Of a stretch of 63,588 bases of DNA, positions 1 through 12,190 are shown in pieces. The first letter of the stretch is position 1. Each line of letters starts with the position of its first letter. A program made the position numbers and the translations under genes. The stretch is from Terfezia claveryi (taxonomy: Eukaryota; Ascomycota; Pezizomycetes; Pezizales; Pezizaceae). Location: contig WHUX01000269.1 in assembly GCA_015179025.1 (NCBI GenBank), positions 1 through 63,588 of the forward strand, given 5' to 3'. The notes under the pieces were generated by a model. That model was given only the letters and a program-made list of their open reading frames with translations, made no database searches and had not been told where the DNA came from.

Positions 1-1103
1 TAGGTTGAATGGGACACGTTTAATGTCTTTAAACGTGAATTCATAAACGCATACCAGAACCAGCATGAGAAGTGGGATGCGAAGGTCTCCCTTCAGAAGG
101 AGTTCCAGAAAAAAGGTGAGTTAATGAAAGATTTCATCGCTGGTGTCAAGGTTTATCAGTTGGTAGTAGAACTACCATAGGAACAGCTCTAGAAATACCT
201 GATTAGTGCTATTCAGCCCGAGACTCGGGCCTATATGGTCTGAGTCAATACTAACAAAGACATTTTAGATAAGGTACCTGCTAGTACGGAAATATACTTT
301 CTAGCTATCGCAAATGCTGGGTCTCAAGTTGAGTATGAGAAGGTTAGGGAGGCACATGCATAGAGCTAGTTCCGTCTAAAAGAACAGGCTACTAGTGTGA
401 AAAAGGAGGTACCCAACACTCCTGAAGCTGTTGAGAAAAAGTCCGAAAACCTTAAGGACCGAATTACGAAGCCAAAGCAAAAGGTAAAAACTAAGCCTGA
501 TCTAAGGCTAAATCCAAATTCGATACCCCTTCCAGAAAGCCAAGGAGCTGGCCAAGATAGCATTACATATGCTATGAGACAGGCTTGGAAGAAGGATGGA
601 CAGTATATCAAGTGTAGGGATAAAACTCACATAATAGGTGACTGCTAATCAGTTGGAAGTTACAATGGGCAAACAAAGGGAAAGGAAAAGGAAAGGAGAA
701 GCTAAGAAAGTGCGACAGTGTCTACGGAGCGGCTGTAGTAGCACCACTTGAGATACATTTGGACACATTGTAATAAGGATGAGTTGGACTATGAGGGAAA
801 ATTTGGACTGTTAGGATGTGGGCTATCTAGTTCGTCAGGTCAGATAGTCTCGTAGGATTAGTTTTCTATTTGTGTTATAAGGAATGGCATCTCTATTGGA
901 GTTGGAAGGAGGAATATGAAGGGGAACGATGGATATTGACCCTATTTTGATTAGTTCTGTTTCTAACAATTTGTCTTATTCTGTATTTTTCTCTTTCTTT
1001 ATCAAATAAAAATGCAAAAAAGGGACAAAAAGGAAAGCTGATATGAGGTGGCTCCTCATATTGGCGCACTCGAAAAAAGACCACGAAAGGTGGCAGTACC
1101 GGA
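1..1103 (+). pseudogene. Gypsy-1 copy A: gag and start of pol (5' fragment)
   Basis: This is the gag-to-pol junction of a plus-strand Ty3/gypsy element whose 5' end lies outside the window. It aligns with the better preserved gag of the nested minus copy (6697-7520). The Lys-rich stretch (KKSENLKDRITKPKQK) lies at 430-480. The zinc knuckle at about 603-648 reads YIKC then THIIGDC, so its first Cys has become Tyr while the His is kept; in the minus copy the Cys is kept and the His is Tyr. Several in-frame stops are present, for example a TAG where the other copy has TGG. The frame runs to ALEKRPRKVAVPD and is cut at 1104 by the nested element. The rest of the same element resumes at 10301. Confidence 0.85.
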
Positions 1104-2542
1104 TGTTATGGGGGGCCCTATGATAAGCGCTCTTGTGACTATTATGACGGCCGTAATTTCCTGCTGCCAACGATATCTATTCCGCAACACAGAATGTCAA
1201 TCCTATAGCAGTAAAGTTAGTACAATAGTAGTTCCTCACAACGGATCTTATTTCGCAATACAAAATAAATCCTATGTCGCTTAAAGTAAAGTTAACTCAA
1301 GACTTAGAACTTTGTAGGCTTTGTGTACTAAGGTGCTCTTGCTTTCGAATACACGCTCGTGGTAGAATAAATTCAACCGGAACTACTTGTACTATTTATA
1401 TCCCACGGTGTTCGTAGATATTCTTATATAAAAATATTTAATAAAACGCGAGCCTACCTGTCACTTGGAGTTTCTTCCTAAGTGTTATGCCATCCATACC
1501 TTTGTTAATGCAGTTGCTATCTGCACTCGTTGTCACAGGTTACTAACCCGAACATAGAGAATATTCCCATATCTACATGTTATACATACTTGCTATAGCT
1601 GCTTATCCCATTTAAGAATTCTTATCCGAGACAATAGATTCAATTTCAGATACGTTACCAATCCCCGATACTATGAATTATCATCGACAATATCTGTAGG
1701 TATCTAATTATATTTCCGGCAATATTCACTTAATAGTATCTAGTGTCTATTGAAAATAATTTTCAGCTGCATATAACTCTATGAATAGAGAACCATGGGT
1801 CACAAGTAGCTTACCATTGGAAAGGTATCAACGCATAGAAGATTATAGAATCTTAGTTTATCTCAATACCTAAATTATTCATGGAGTCATTACCAATAAT
1901 AAGTAAACCTCCTCGTGGACCTATATGACCATATTAAAAGTCTTATATCTCCATGAGTTTAACTCCGATCATAAAAAGGATTGCAGAAATGGAATCAGGA
2001 CGAAGAGTAGGCCTAGATAGAACCTTGAAACATTAAATTCGGAGAACATTATGTTTTGGCCCTACCTTTGGCCTTTGTCCTGGCGCACTCCCTTATAGTG
2101 TCACCGGACGCACTTTGGTCTAAAGTGCGCCCTCGGTCCTTCATTTTTTTAGTTATTTTTACCGAATTATTTTCCTTAAGTTCAGGGTAATAATTAGCAA
2201 TTCAGGGTAACCCAAGACTTCAGGGTAACAGCTAATAGCTAGTATATGTATGCATATAGCCAGCATATTGATCTGGGTATAACTATTGAACCATTAATCG
2301 GATACTTATGAAACTTAAACCTTAGCTCCCCAAGGGTCTATGGACGTTCCATAAGGGTCTTAACCATCTGGGATGATTATAAACCACTCCAAGTTCATAC
2401 CCGTTTATATACTTAACTCTTATAGTAAGTATTAGAAACGTTTGCACCACACTGCTAAGAGTGTACCTAGAGTCTATATAGATCTAGGGTCGTTCTATAA
2501 GGGCCCAAGTACTTTGGTAGGGCTGGATGTCACCCCGTGACA
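1104..2542 (-). repeat. 3' LTR of Gypsy-1 copy B
   Basis: A 1439-bp LTR in minus orientation, nearly colinear with 8847-10300, 14709-16164, 19780-21241 and 32587-34044. On the minus strand it begins TGTCACGGGGTGACATCC, which is itself a short inverted repeat. The other end has decayed from GTGACA to a form reading TGTTAT on the plus strand. It contains a hairpin (CGCACTTT / AAAGTGCG) and three TTACCCTGAA boxes common to the family. Confidence 0.9.
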
Positions 2543-2555
2543 GTGCCTCCCTCTT
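2543..2555 (-). promoter_or_regulatory. Polypurine tract of Gypsy-1 copy B
   Basis: On the minus strand the sequence AAGAGGGAGGCAC abuts the start of the 3' LTR, the expected place for the plus-strand DNA primer. The same position in copy A (just before 14709) reads ATGAGAGAGGCAC. Confidence 0.6.
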
Positions 2556-2835
2556 AAGGTTCTTGTCCGCAAGAACCTAATTGATCATGCAACCAGAATC
2601 ATTATTGCTACTAACAACAATGGATGGGGCTTGAGGACTAGTCCTCATATACAACAGCCAAAACATAGCTGCGTACGTCTCTTTGCACCCCTGGGACAAT
2701 ATGGCATAAGAAATACAGGTAAAAAAAAATGTAAAGATAATTCAAAAAACCTAATGCCTAATATAGGAAAAAAGAAAAATCCTCACAAGATAAATCAGGG
2801 TCCCGAGGCTTGCGAGGATTATCCAGATGGAATTT
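2556..2835 (-). other. Gypsy-1 3' untranslated region
   Basis: About 280 bp between the chromodomain stop and the polypurine tract. No coding signal is seen. The same stretch is recognisable at 14411-14690 in copy A, so it belongs to the element rather than to a later insertion. Confidence 0.6.
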
Positions 2836-4433
2836 TCAAATTAAATCGGCTGCTCCATCCTTCAAGTTCTCATATGGTTCCCATGTGTCATCATCAGGAC
2901 CGTAACCCTTCCAAGAGACTAAATACATAACCCGTCCCTTCCTAAGCTCACTTGTCCTAACCTTTTCCACCTGGTATTCCGATTCTTCGAGGTCGACTGG
3001 AGGGGGTATTGTGAGCGTCTGCGGCAATCGTGTTAAGGTGGTAGGGTTCCAACAAACTAATATAAAAAACTGGGTGAGTTTTGCCTGTACTTGGAGAAGC
3101 TCTAACTCATAGGCATAAGTGCCAATAAGCCGTTTAATTCTAAACTTCCCTCGTAACTTGTAGTCAAGCTTCTTGGTCGGACGCCTTGTTTTGATGTTCT
3201 TTGCATTGACCATAACCCAATCTCCCACTTTGAATGTCGGTTCCTTCTCTACTACCTTGAGATTGTAGTATTTGGACATCCGGTCCTGCGCTGCTTTCAT
3301 GTTCTCCCTCATAGCCTCTCTCATTGCGTCCAAGGTTTCGACTGTCTTGACTGCCTCAGGTTGTTCGATTCAGTTGAGGCTTCAGTTGGGGTCTGGAAAT
3401 TATTTTCTGAGTGTTGAGTATATGCAGCGAAGAATGGTGTGAGTTTAGTACTAGATGGACAGTGTTATTATAACAGAACTCGGCAAATGGTAATAACTCG
3501 ACCCAGTCATCCTGATCCCAATAGCAATATGTCTGTAGATAATGCTCAAGGGTCTGGTTGACTCGTTCATTTGACCATCAGTCTGGGGGTGATATGCAGA
3601 GGACTTATCCAACTCAACTCCTAATAACCGCATTACCTCCATCCAAAACGAACTTGTAAACACCGAATCCAGATCCGAAACAACCCTCTTTGGTAATCCG
3701 TGCAGCCTCCAAACCTCCTTGACAAATATCCCAGCCAACTCTTTTGCCTTCCGGTTCTTTAAGGAATGAAATGCGATATCTTAGTAAACCTATCAATAAT
3801 AACCCAGATCTGATTGTACCCTTTGACTGGTGGTAAATCAGTGATGAAATCCATTGAAATGTGTTCCCACGGCCTATAGGGGATTGGAAGAGGTACGAGC
3901 TTGCCATATTTCTTGTGTCTTGCTGTCTTGTTTCTTTGGCAAGTATCGCATGTGCGAACGTAGTTTCGTACCCAGTCTTCCATGTTAGGCCAGTAGTAAT
4001 TTCGTTTCATTAGCTCGAGGGTTTTGTCACGTCCGAAATGCCTGCAACTTTAGCATCATGACTTTGGAAAGCCACTTTCAACTTAAGGGAATTATTGTCA
4101 GTATATATAGGCGACGTTCGTAGGTTACCATATCATCTTCTAAACCGTAATGATCGAGTCCAGGATACCCTTGCCAAACTTCAACGCGTTCCGAATCCCT
4201 AACCACTTGTCGTCCTTAGGCCAGCCTCTTGGATCTTCTTCGACCAACTTGATTCTTCCGTTTGTGAGGCCTTCACTGCCATAATGCGGCGCGTTACTAG
4301 ACTCTCCTCACTTGTTCCTAGTTGGAATTGACTAGGCTTGAACATCCGAATCGTGTGGTCCTGCTTCTCTCCCCCTCCTTGAGGTCAGGATCTACCTGAC
4401 GAGAAAGCGCATCTGCTTTGCCATTTTTATCAC
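2836..4433 (-). pseudogene. Gypsy-1 copy B integrase and chromodomain
   Basis: Integrase inserts the element cDNA into the genome; the chromodomain is thought to steer it to marked chromatin. Read on the minus strand: HHCC zinc-binding region ending [19 protein letters not shown] (about 3950), first catalytic Asp in [14 protein letters not shown] (about 3850), second in KRVVSDLDSVFTS (about 3670), Glu region after [10 protein letters not shown] (about 3580), then the GPY-like segment KLDYKLRGKFRIKRLIGTYA (about 3150). A chromodomain (YQVEKVR...GRVMYLVSWKGYGPDDDTWEP, 2850-2985) ends in a stop at 2836. Frame changes near 3450, 3740 and 4020 break it. TGQTERVN, seen in copy A, is TDGQMNES here, so the Glu context has slipped frame. 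Confidence 0.88.
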
Positions 4434-5583
4434 CTGGGCGGTAGATGATTCTAAAATTAAATTGGCTTAGTATTTCCGCCATCTGGCCTGCCTTCGATTG
4501 AGTATCTTAGTGGAATTAAAGTACTCAAGGTTCTTGTGATCCGTATACACAATTATCTCCTCTGGGGCACCCATGAGAAAATGTCTCCATTCCTGGAAAC
4601 AATTAACAATTACGACCATCTCTTTGTCATGGACATCGTAATTAAGTTCTGCTGGGATAAAGCGTTTCGAATAGTACGCTACTGGGTGCCAACGACCATC
4701 TGGTTCTTTTTGGGATAGAATACCAGCTTTCGCTAGATCAGACGCATCTGTCTCGATCATTTTTGGTCGTTCTGGGTGATAATGGCATAGTATCGGAGCG
4801 GTGTGAACCTATATTTCAACTCATCGAAGGCCTGTTGACACTGCTGTGTCCAGTTCCAAGGAACTCCATTGTGCGTTAGTATCTGAATCGGCAAAGCCAA
4901 ACTACTAAAGCCTTGAATAAACCGGCGATAGAAATTAGCAAATCCAATAAACCTCTGCACTTCTTTGACGTTCCGAGGAGCCTGCCAGGCGAGGATGTCC
5001 TCGACTTTCTTCTGCCCCATTTGTATCCCCTTTGTACCTACTTTAAATCCCACGAATTCGACTTCTGGGACATGGAAGATACACTTGTCTATGTTACACA
5101 AAGGTTATTCTCCGTTAGTTTCTGCAGCACCCAACGGACGAGCTCGACATGTTCTTCCTCTGTTTGGGTATAAATGAGGATATCATCAATGTATACAACT
5201 ATTCCTCGTCAATTCGTTCCGATAGAATATTGTTAACATGTCGCTGGAAAATAGATGGCGCATTAGTTAGCCCAAAAGGCATAACTGTATATTCGTATAA
5301 GCCATATCTTGTCTTGAATGCTGTTTTCCACTCGTCTCCGGCCGCTATTCTGAGTAGGTTAAACCCGAGTTTGAGATCGAGTTTGGAGAAAACCTGTGAA
5401 GTACCAACTTGTTCATTAGGGTAGTCATAAGTGGTAGGGGATACTTGTCTTTTTTGGTTATGGCATTGAGCCCTCTATAGTCTACGACTATTCTGAGCTT
5501 GCCATTTGGCTGTTTGGCGAAGAATATAGGAGCGCCAGCACTGCTTTTGCTCGGTCTTATCTTGCCGGTTATGAGCATCTCAT
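4434..5583 (-). pseudogene. Gypsy-1 copy B reverse transcriptase and RNase H
   Basis: This copies element RNA into cDNA and removes the RNA. RT landmarks on the minus strand: APIFFAKQPNGKLRIVVDYR (5470-5540) and the YIDD catalytic box at 5182-5193 followed by [11 protein letters not shown]. The thumb and linker include KVEDILAWQAPRNVKEVQRF (about 4960-5020). RNase H follows with its acidic residues in IETDASD (about 4745), DKEMVVIV (about 4620) and VYTDHKNLEYF (about 4530). At least two frame shifts split it, one near 5580 against the upstream protease frame and one near 5345-5420. Confidence 0.9.
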
Positions 5584-6696
5584 CTAGGTATTTTTGAGAA
5601 GCTCTAGTTCATCAGGGGAGAGGGGGTATAGTTTTCCTGACGGGGGACTCTTTCCTTCTTCTAACTCAATAGTCATGTCTTGTGGACCGTGCGTGGGAAG
5701 GGCGGATTGCAACTCCTTTCCAAAGATTTTTACAAAATCCCTGTATTGTGTTGGCAATCGATCAGCAAGTTCATGGATATTTTCAGTTGCTGTTATTTTC
5801 ATAACCTTGCGAACATCTCCATTAGCAAACCTCTGATAATCCCATTCCCCTATTTCAATTAATCCGACATATTGAGTCTCTGCAAGTACTTCATCAAAGT
5901 CAGCAAAATCTGTAACCTCCTCGATTTCTAACGATCTTTTTAGCTCGAGTCCGTAAGGAGTGGTAACTCGTAGCTTATCATAATTGGCTTTAATCCAATC
6001 CATCCCCAAAATGAGTGGTAGACCTGGTTCGAGGCACGCAACCTCCGTTACCAGGTCAAGAGTCTTATATTTTCCAGATCTTGCATCTGGGACCTTCATC
6101 TGCAGGTTCTGAACCTGCACTGTGCCAGACCTCTTGAGAATCGAGCCGTCGGCGCTCTCTAATCTCAGTCTTTTCTCCCTCTTAACCCAAGGCAGTATCA
6201 TCTGTTCAACGAAAGAAGAATCAAAAATCGTGGCTTCTGCGCCAGTATCAACCAAAGCATTAATGGAAATTTCGCGTTTATTTCCTCCGTATATCCAAGA
6301 TAACTTAACAGAGATAAGAAATTTCAGTCCTTCACGCTTCAATACCTTTGTACCCGATTTTCCTGCCAAAGAGAGATCCTTAATTCCATCCAATAAAATA
6401 TCTGGCACTGCCACCTTTCGTGGTCTTTTTTCAAGTGCGCCAATATGAGGAGCCACCTCATCATCAGCTTTTCTTTTTGTCCCTTTTTTTGCGTTTTTAT
6501 TTGATAAAGAAAGAGAAGAAATAGCAGAAGAAGACAAATTACGGGAAACAGAACTAATCAAAACAGGGTCAATATCCATAGGTTCCCCTTCATGTTCCTC
6601 CTTCCAACTGCCAACAGAGATGCCATTCCTTATAACACAAATAGAAAACCAATCCTGCGAGACTATCCGACCCAACGTACTAGATAGCCCGCATCC
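5584..6696 (-). pseudogene. Gypsy-1 copy B protease and gag-pol linker
   Basis: A 360-codon open stretch. The aspartic protease active site is INALVDTGAEATIFDSSF near 6220-6275, followed by the flap-like region to LPLILGMDWI (about 6010). It then runs through a spacer to the RT N-terminus (SPPSGKLYPLSPDELELL). Upstream of the protease lies a basic, nuclear-localisation-like run (KKGTKRKADDE, about 6460-6490). It is in the same frame as gag, separated only by one TAG at 6697-6699. Copy A reads through that point in a shifted frame, so the stop looks secondary. The frame is lost at 5584. Confidence 0.88.
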
Positions 6697-8794
6697 CTAA
6701 TAGTCCGAATTTTCCCCATAATCCAACTCATCCTCACTCACAATGTGCCCAAACTGAACCTCAAGTGGCATTGCTACAGCCACTCCTGCAGACACTGTCG
6801 CCACTTTCTTAGCTTCCTCCTTTCCTTTACCCTTTCCTTTTGCCTTTATCTCATCCATAACCTTCCAACCAATTGAACAGTCACCCATCATGTAAGTTTT
6901 ATCCCCACACTTGATGCACTGTCCATCCTTCTTCTGAGCCTGTCTTATAGCATATGTAACACTATCTTGGCCATGCTCTTTGGCTTTCTTGGAAGAGGTA
7001 TCGGATTTTGATTTAGCCTTAGCATCAGGCGTGCTTTTTGCCTTTTGCTTTGGCTTAGTAATTCGGTCTTTGAGGTTTTCAGACTTCTTTTCGGCAGTCT
7101 TGGGAGTGTTGGGTACCTCCTTTTTCGCACCTGCAGCCTGTTCTTTTTGACGGAACTGGCTCTGTGCATGTGCTTCCCTAACCTTCTCATACTCAACCTG
7201 AGACCCAGTAATAGCAATAGCCTGAAAGCATATTTCTGTACTAGCTGGCACCTTATCGAGAATGTCTTTGTCAGTACTAACTCGGACCATATGGGCCCGA
7301 GTCTCAGCTGAATTGCACTAATCAGGTGCTCCCAGAGCTGTTCCCGTGGTACTTCCGCTACTAACTGATGAACCCTGACACGAGCGATGAAATCTTTTAT
7401 CAACTCACATTTTTCTGGAACTCCTTCTGAAGGGAGACCTTTGCATCCCACTTCTTATGCTGATTTTGATGTGCGTTTATGAATTCACGTTTAAAGACAT
7501 TAAACGTGTCCCATTCAACCCATCCGGAGTTGGCATCTGGTGTATGCTTATGTTGGTTTGCGTAATACCAAGTGCTCGCACCTCCTATAAGTAGATCTGC
7601 TACGAACAGGATTTTTTCGCTATGAGTAGAGTATGTTAGCGGCATGCGTTCAAAGGTGTGGTCTACTTTCATTAGGAATTCCTTAAGTTTGCTTGAAGTT
7701 CCATCGGACTTCGAAGGTAGGGGGAGGTTTTGGGGTTTTTTCTTGTCAGAAAGGACCCGGGTTTTCTGGACTGGAGGTGGTGGAGGTGGAGGTGGAGGTG
7801 GTTGAGGTGGTACTGGACCTGTCCGAGTACCCCGGATGATGAAATCTTCGATATCATCATCAATTGATCAGTTTGTTCTTGTGGGCATTGTTGGCCAAGT
7901 GGCTGCTCTTGTAGGTCCTTGAGCTTTTGTTTGTGAGTTTGAATCGGCGAGACAATTCTTCTACCGATTCCTTATTGGTCTCACAACTACCAATACGATT
8001 ATCCTGTTCTTGTTTAATCGCTTTCTGTGCCCAATCATTCAGCTTGCCAACATCTGCCTTAATACCATCGAACTCCACCTTGGCTGCATCAATTATCGCC
8101 TCCATGTCCTCCTTAAGCTTTTTTATCAGCTCTTGCCATTGGATTTCTAAAGTTTCCTTAATGGAAACTATTAGCCTCTTAACTGCATCTTCTTGCCCAT
8201 CAGTTTGTCCTTTTAAGGCAGCTACTTCTTCAGTTACTTGCTGTCGCAGTAACTTTAGATTATTATAAGTAGCTTTCGCACTATTGAATATGATTGTGTG
8301 AGCTTCTTGGGCTTGTTTTAGAAAACTAGCCTGGGCATTTAAACCTTCTGTAAGGTTCATAATTTCGGCTTGTTGCCGTTCGAATTCTGTGGCTCCATCA
8401 CGAACTATTCTAGCCAATAATTCATCATATTCTTGTTGACTTAGTCCTATGTGAGAGGGTCGAATTGGACGTAGTAGGGGTTGTGCGGGATGGCGTTAGG
8501 AAGAGGCATTGCTGTTTGTTCGTCGAGGTGGTCTTCGGGAAGGTAGGCCAAATCGATCGATTAATCCAGGCGGAAAGATTGTAGTTCATCTGGACTATAT
8601 ATGGGGTATCTTGAGGATTCTATCCCACGGGATAGAATATCCTCCATTGGAATATCAATGAGATCATCTTCCGTATTGGTATCCAACTGTAGAAGATTAT
8701 GAGGTCTTTGTTTGATGGCACGAGGTGTGACATCTGGGAATGTAAGGGGTTGGTAGGGCTGGCGAGGCCCTTTTGGTATCTGGGAACTAGACAT
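6697..8794 (-). pseudogene. Gypsy-1 copy B gag
   Basis: The capsid/nucleocapsid polyprotein, starting at the ATG at 8792-8794 (MSSSQIPKGPRQPYQP), the same start seen in the third copy at 34097. A long heptad-like, coiled-coil region occupies 7860-8417 (LKLLRQQVTEEVAALKGQ). A polyproline run follows at about 7750-7800, then a gag domain at 7400-7672 (KILFVADLLIGGASTWYYAN...W..F...F), a Lys-rich region, and a zinc knuckle at about 6890-6935 reading CIKCGDKTYMMGDC, where the expected His is Tyr. Frame breaks occur near 8560, 7860 and 7400. Confidence 0.85.
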
Positions 8795-8835
8795 GATTAG
8801 AGTATATAATAGCAAATGATAATGAGAATCACTAG

Positions 8836-8846
8836 CTACAAAGTAA
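8836..8846 (-). promoter_or_regulatory. Putative self-priming primer-binding site, Gypsy-1 copy B
   Basis: Directly after the 5' LTR the minus strand reads TTACTTTGTAG. No TGG-starting tRNA 3'-end complement is seen. The nine bases ACTTTGTAG are complementary to CTACAAAGT inside the LTR (plus-strand position 9056-9064), roughly 85 bp downstream of a TATAAATA box. This is the arrangement known for Tf1-type self-primed elements. Confidence 0.5.
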
Positions 8847-10300
8847 TGTCACAGGGGCCCTATTGACCGATAGCGCTCTTGCGACTATTAGGACGGCCGT
8901 AGTTTGCTGCTGCAATGATATCTATTCCACAACACAGAATATCAATCCTATAGCAGTAAAGTTCAATCTAACTACAGTTCCACACAATAGATCTTATTTC
9001 GCAACACAAAATAAATCCTATGTCGCTTAAACGTGAAGTTAATTCAAGACTTAGAACTTTGTAGGCTTCGTGTACTCAAGGTGCTCTTGCTTTCGAATAC
9101 TCACTGGTGGTAGAATAAATTCAACTGGAACTACTTGCACTATTTATATCCCACGGTGTTTGTAGATATTCTTATGATAAAAATATTTTATAAAACCAAG
9201 CCTACCTGTCACCTTGGAATTTCTTCCTAAGTATTATGCCATCTACACCTTTGTTAATGCAGTTGCTATCTGCACTCGTTGTCACAGGTTACTAACCCGA
9301 ACGTAGAGAATATTCCCATGTCTGCATGTTATACGTACTTCGCTTATAGCTCGCTTATCCCATTAAAGATTCTTATCCGAGACAACTAAATTCAATTTCA
9401 GATACGTTACCAATCCCGATACTATCGAATTACCATCCGACAATATCTGAAGGCATCTAATTATGTTTCTGGCAATATTCACTTAATAATGTCTAGTGTC
9501 CATTGAAAATAATTTTCAACTGCACATAACTCTATGAATAGAGAACCGTGGGTCACAAGTAGATTACCATTGGAAAGGTATCAACGCATAGAAGATTATA
9601 GAATCTTAGTTTATCTCGATACACAAATTATTCATGGAGTTATTACAATAATAAGTAAACCTCCTCGTGGACCTATATGACATATTAAAAGTCTTATATC
9701 TCCATGAGTTTAACTCCGATCATAAAAAGGATTGCAGAAATGAAATCAGGACGAAGAGTAGGCCTAGATAGAACCTTGAAACATTAAATTCGGAGAACAT
9801 TATGTTTTGGCCCTACCTTTGCCTTTGTTCTGGGCGTACTCCCTCATAGTGTCACTGGACGCACTTTGGTCTAAAGTGCGCCCTCGGTCCTTCATTTTTT
9901 TAGTTATTTTTACCGAATTATTTTCCTTAAGTTCAGGGTAATAATTAGCAATTCAGGGTAATGACAAGACTTCAGGGTAACAGCTAATAGCTAGTATATG
10001 TATTCATATAGCCAGCATATTGATCTGGGTATAACTATTGAACCATTAATCGGATACTTATGAAACTTAAACCTTAGCTCCCACAAGGGTCTATGGACGT
10101 TCCATAAGGGTCTTAACCATCTGGGATGATTATAAACCACTCCGAAGTTCATACCCGTTTCATATACTTAACTCTTATAGTCAAGTATTAGAAATGTTTG
10201 CACCACACTGCTAAGAGTGTACCTAGAGTCTATATAGATCCTAGGGTCATTCTATAAGGGCCCAAGTACCTTTGGTAGGGCTGGATGTCACCCTGTGACA
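8847..10300 (-). repeat. 5' LTR of Gypsy-1 copy B
   Basis: A 1454-bp LTR in minus orientation, paired with 1104-2542. It runs from TGTCAC (minus-strand start at 10300, partly changed to TGTCACAGGG) to CCTGTGACA at 8847. It carries a TATA-like motif in the same position as the other copies and should contain the element promoter. Confidence 0.9.
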
Positions 10301-12190
10301 TAAGTTATCCTAGATGTACGGAGGAAATAAACGCGAAATTTCCATTAATGCTTTAGTTGATACTGGCTAGAAGCCACGATTTTTGATTCTTCTTTCATTG
10401 AACAGATGATGCTGCCTTGGGTTAAGAGGGATAAAAGATTGAGATTAGAGAGCGCCGACGGCTCAATTCTCAAGAGGTCTGGCACAGTGCAGGTTCAGAA
10501 CCTGCAGATGGAGGTCCTAGATGCAAAATCTGGAAAAAATAAGACCCTTGACTTGGTAACTGATGTTGTATGCCTCGAACCAGGTCTACCACTCATTTTG
10601 GGGATGGATTGGATTAAATCCAATTGTGATAAGCTACAAGTCACCATTCCTTATAGACTCGAGCTAAAAAGAGCGTTAGAAATTGAGGAGGTTACTGATT
10701 TCGCTGACTTTGACGAAGTACTTGCAGAGACTCAATATGTCAGATTAATTGAAATAGGGGAATGGGATTATCAGAAGTTCACTAATAGAGACGTTCGCAA
10801 GGTTATGAAAATAACAGTGACTGAAAATATCTATGAACTTGCTGATCGATTGCTAACACAGTATAAGAATTTTGTAAAAATCTTTGGAAAGGAGTTGCAA
10901 TCCACCCTTCCCACGTACGGTCCATAAGACATCACTATTGAGTTAAAAGAAGGAAAGAGTCCCCCGTCAGGAAAACTATACCCCCTCTCCCCTGATGAAC
11001 TAGAGCTTCTCAAAGAATACTTAGCTGAGATACTTCGAACCAGCAAGATAAGACTGAGCAAAAGCAGTGCTGGTGCTCCTATATTCTTCACTAAATAGCC
11101 AAATGGCAAGCTCAGAATAGTCGTAGACTATAGAAGGCTCAATGCCATAACCAAAAAAGACAAGTATCCCCTACCACTTATGACTACCCTAATGAAACAA
11201 GTTGGTACTTCACAGGTTTTCTCCAAACTCGATCTCAAACTCGGGTTTACCCTACTCAGAATAGCGGCCGGAGACGAGTGGAAAACAGCATTTAAGACAA
11301 GATATAGCTTATACCAATATACAGTTATGCCTTTTGGGCTAACTAATGTGCCATCTGTTTTCCAGTGATATGTTAACAATATTCTATCGGAACGAATTGA
11401 CCAAGGAATAGGTGTATACATTGATGATATCCTCATTTATACCCAAACAGAGGAAGAACATATCGAGCTCGTCCGTTGGGTGCTGTAAAAACTAATAGAG
11501 AATAACCTTTGTGTCAACATAGACAAGTGTATCTTCCATGTCCCAGAAGTCGAATTTGTGGGATTTAAAGTAGGTACAAAGAGGATACAAATGGGGCAGA
11601 AGAAAGTCGAGGACATCCTCACCTGGCAGGCTCCTCGGAGCATTAAAGAGGTGCAGAGGTTTATTGGTTTCACTAATTTCTATCACTGGTTTATTTAAGG
11701 CTTTAGTAGTTTGGCTTTACAGATTTAGATACTAACGCACAATGGAGTTCCTTGGAACTGGACACAGCAGTGTCAACAGGCCTTTGATGAGTTGAAATAT
11801 AGGTTCACTACTGCTCCAACACTATGCCATTATCATCCAGAATGACCAAAAATAATCGAGAGAAACGCGTCTGATTTAGCAAAAGCTGGTATTCTATCCC
11901 AAAAAGAACCAGATGGTTGTTGGCACCTAGTAGCGTACTATTCAAAACGCTTTATCCCAGCAGAACTTAATTACGATATCCTTGACAAAGAGATGGTCGT
12001 AATTGTTAATTGTTTCCAGGAATGGAGACATTTTCTCATGGGTGCCCCAAAGGAGATAATTGTGTATACTGATCACAAGAACCTTGAGTACTTTAATTCT
12101 ACTAAGATACTCAATCAAAGGCAGGCCAAATGGGCGGAAATACTAAGCCAGTTTAATTTTAGAATCATCTACTACCCAGGTGATGAAAGT
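10301..12190 (+). pseudogene. Gypsy-1 copy A protease, reverse transcriptase and RNase H
   Basis: This continues the plus-strand element interrupted at 1104. It resumes inside the protease (REISINALVDTG, about 10330-10370) with a TAG just after the active site. A long open segment at 10406-10927 covers the rest of the protease to TYGP, with TAA replacing CAA next. RT continues with SSAGAPIFF (about 11065), LYQYTVMPFGLTNVPSVFQ (about 11310-11367) and the YIDD box at 11417-11428. The RNase H run VYTDHKNLEYF lies at 12064-12096. Stops where the sister copy has Gln or Trp are common. Confidence 0.88.

Larger units (their letters stand above)
1104..10300 (-). mobile_element. Gypsy-1 copy B, full-length Ty3/gypsy LTR retrotransposon with chromodomain
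   Basis: A 9.2-kb element read from 10300 down to 1104: LTR, leader with a putative self-priming site, gag, protease, reverse transcriptase, RNase H, integrase, chromodomain, polypurine tract, LTR. The domain order (integrase after RNase H) and the C-terminal chromodomain define the chromovirus branch of Ty3/gypsy. Both LTRs run TGTCAC...GTGACA with a few changes. It sits inside a same-family copy of opposite orientation. The flanking 5-mers (ccgga left, taagt right) do not match, and about 110 bp of host pol is missing at the junction. Stops and frameshifts are scattered but this is the best preserved gypsy in the window. Confidence 0.92.
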
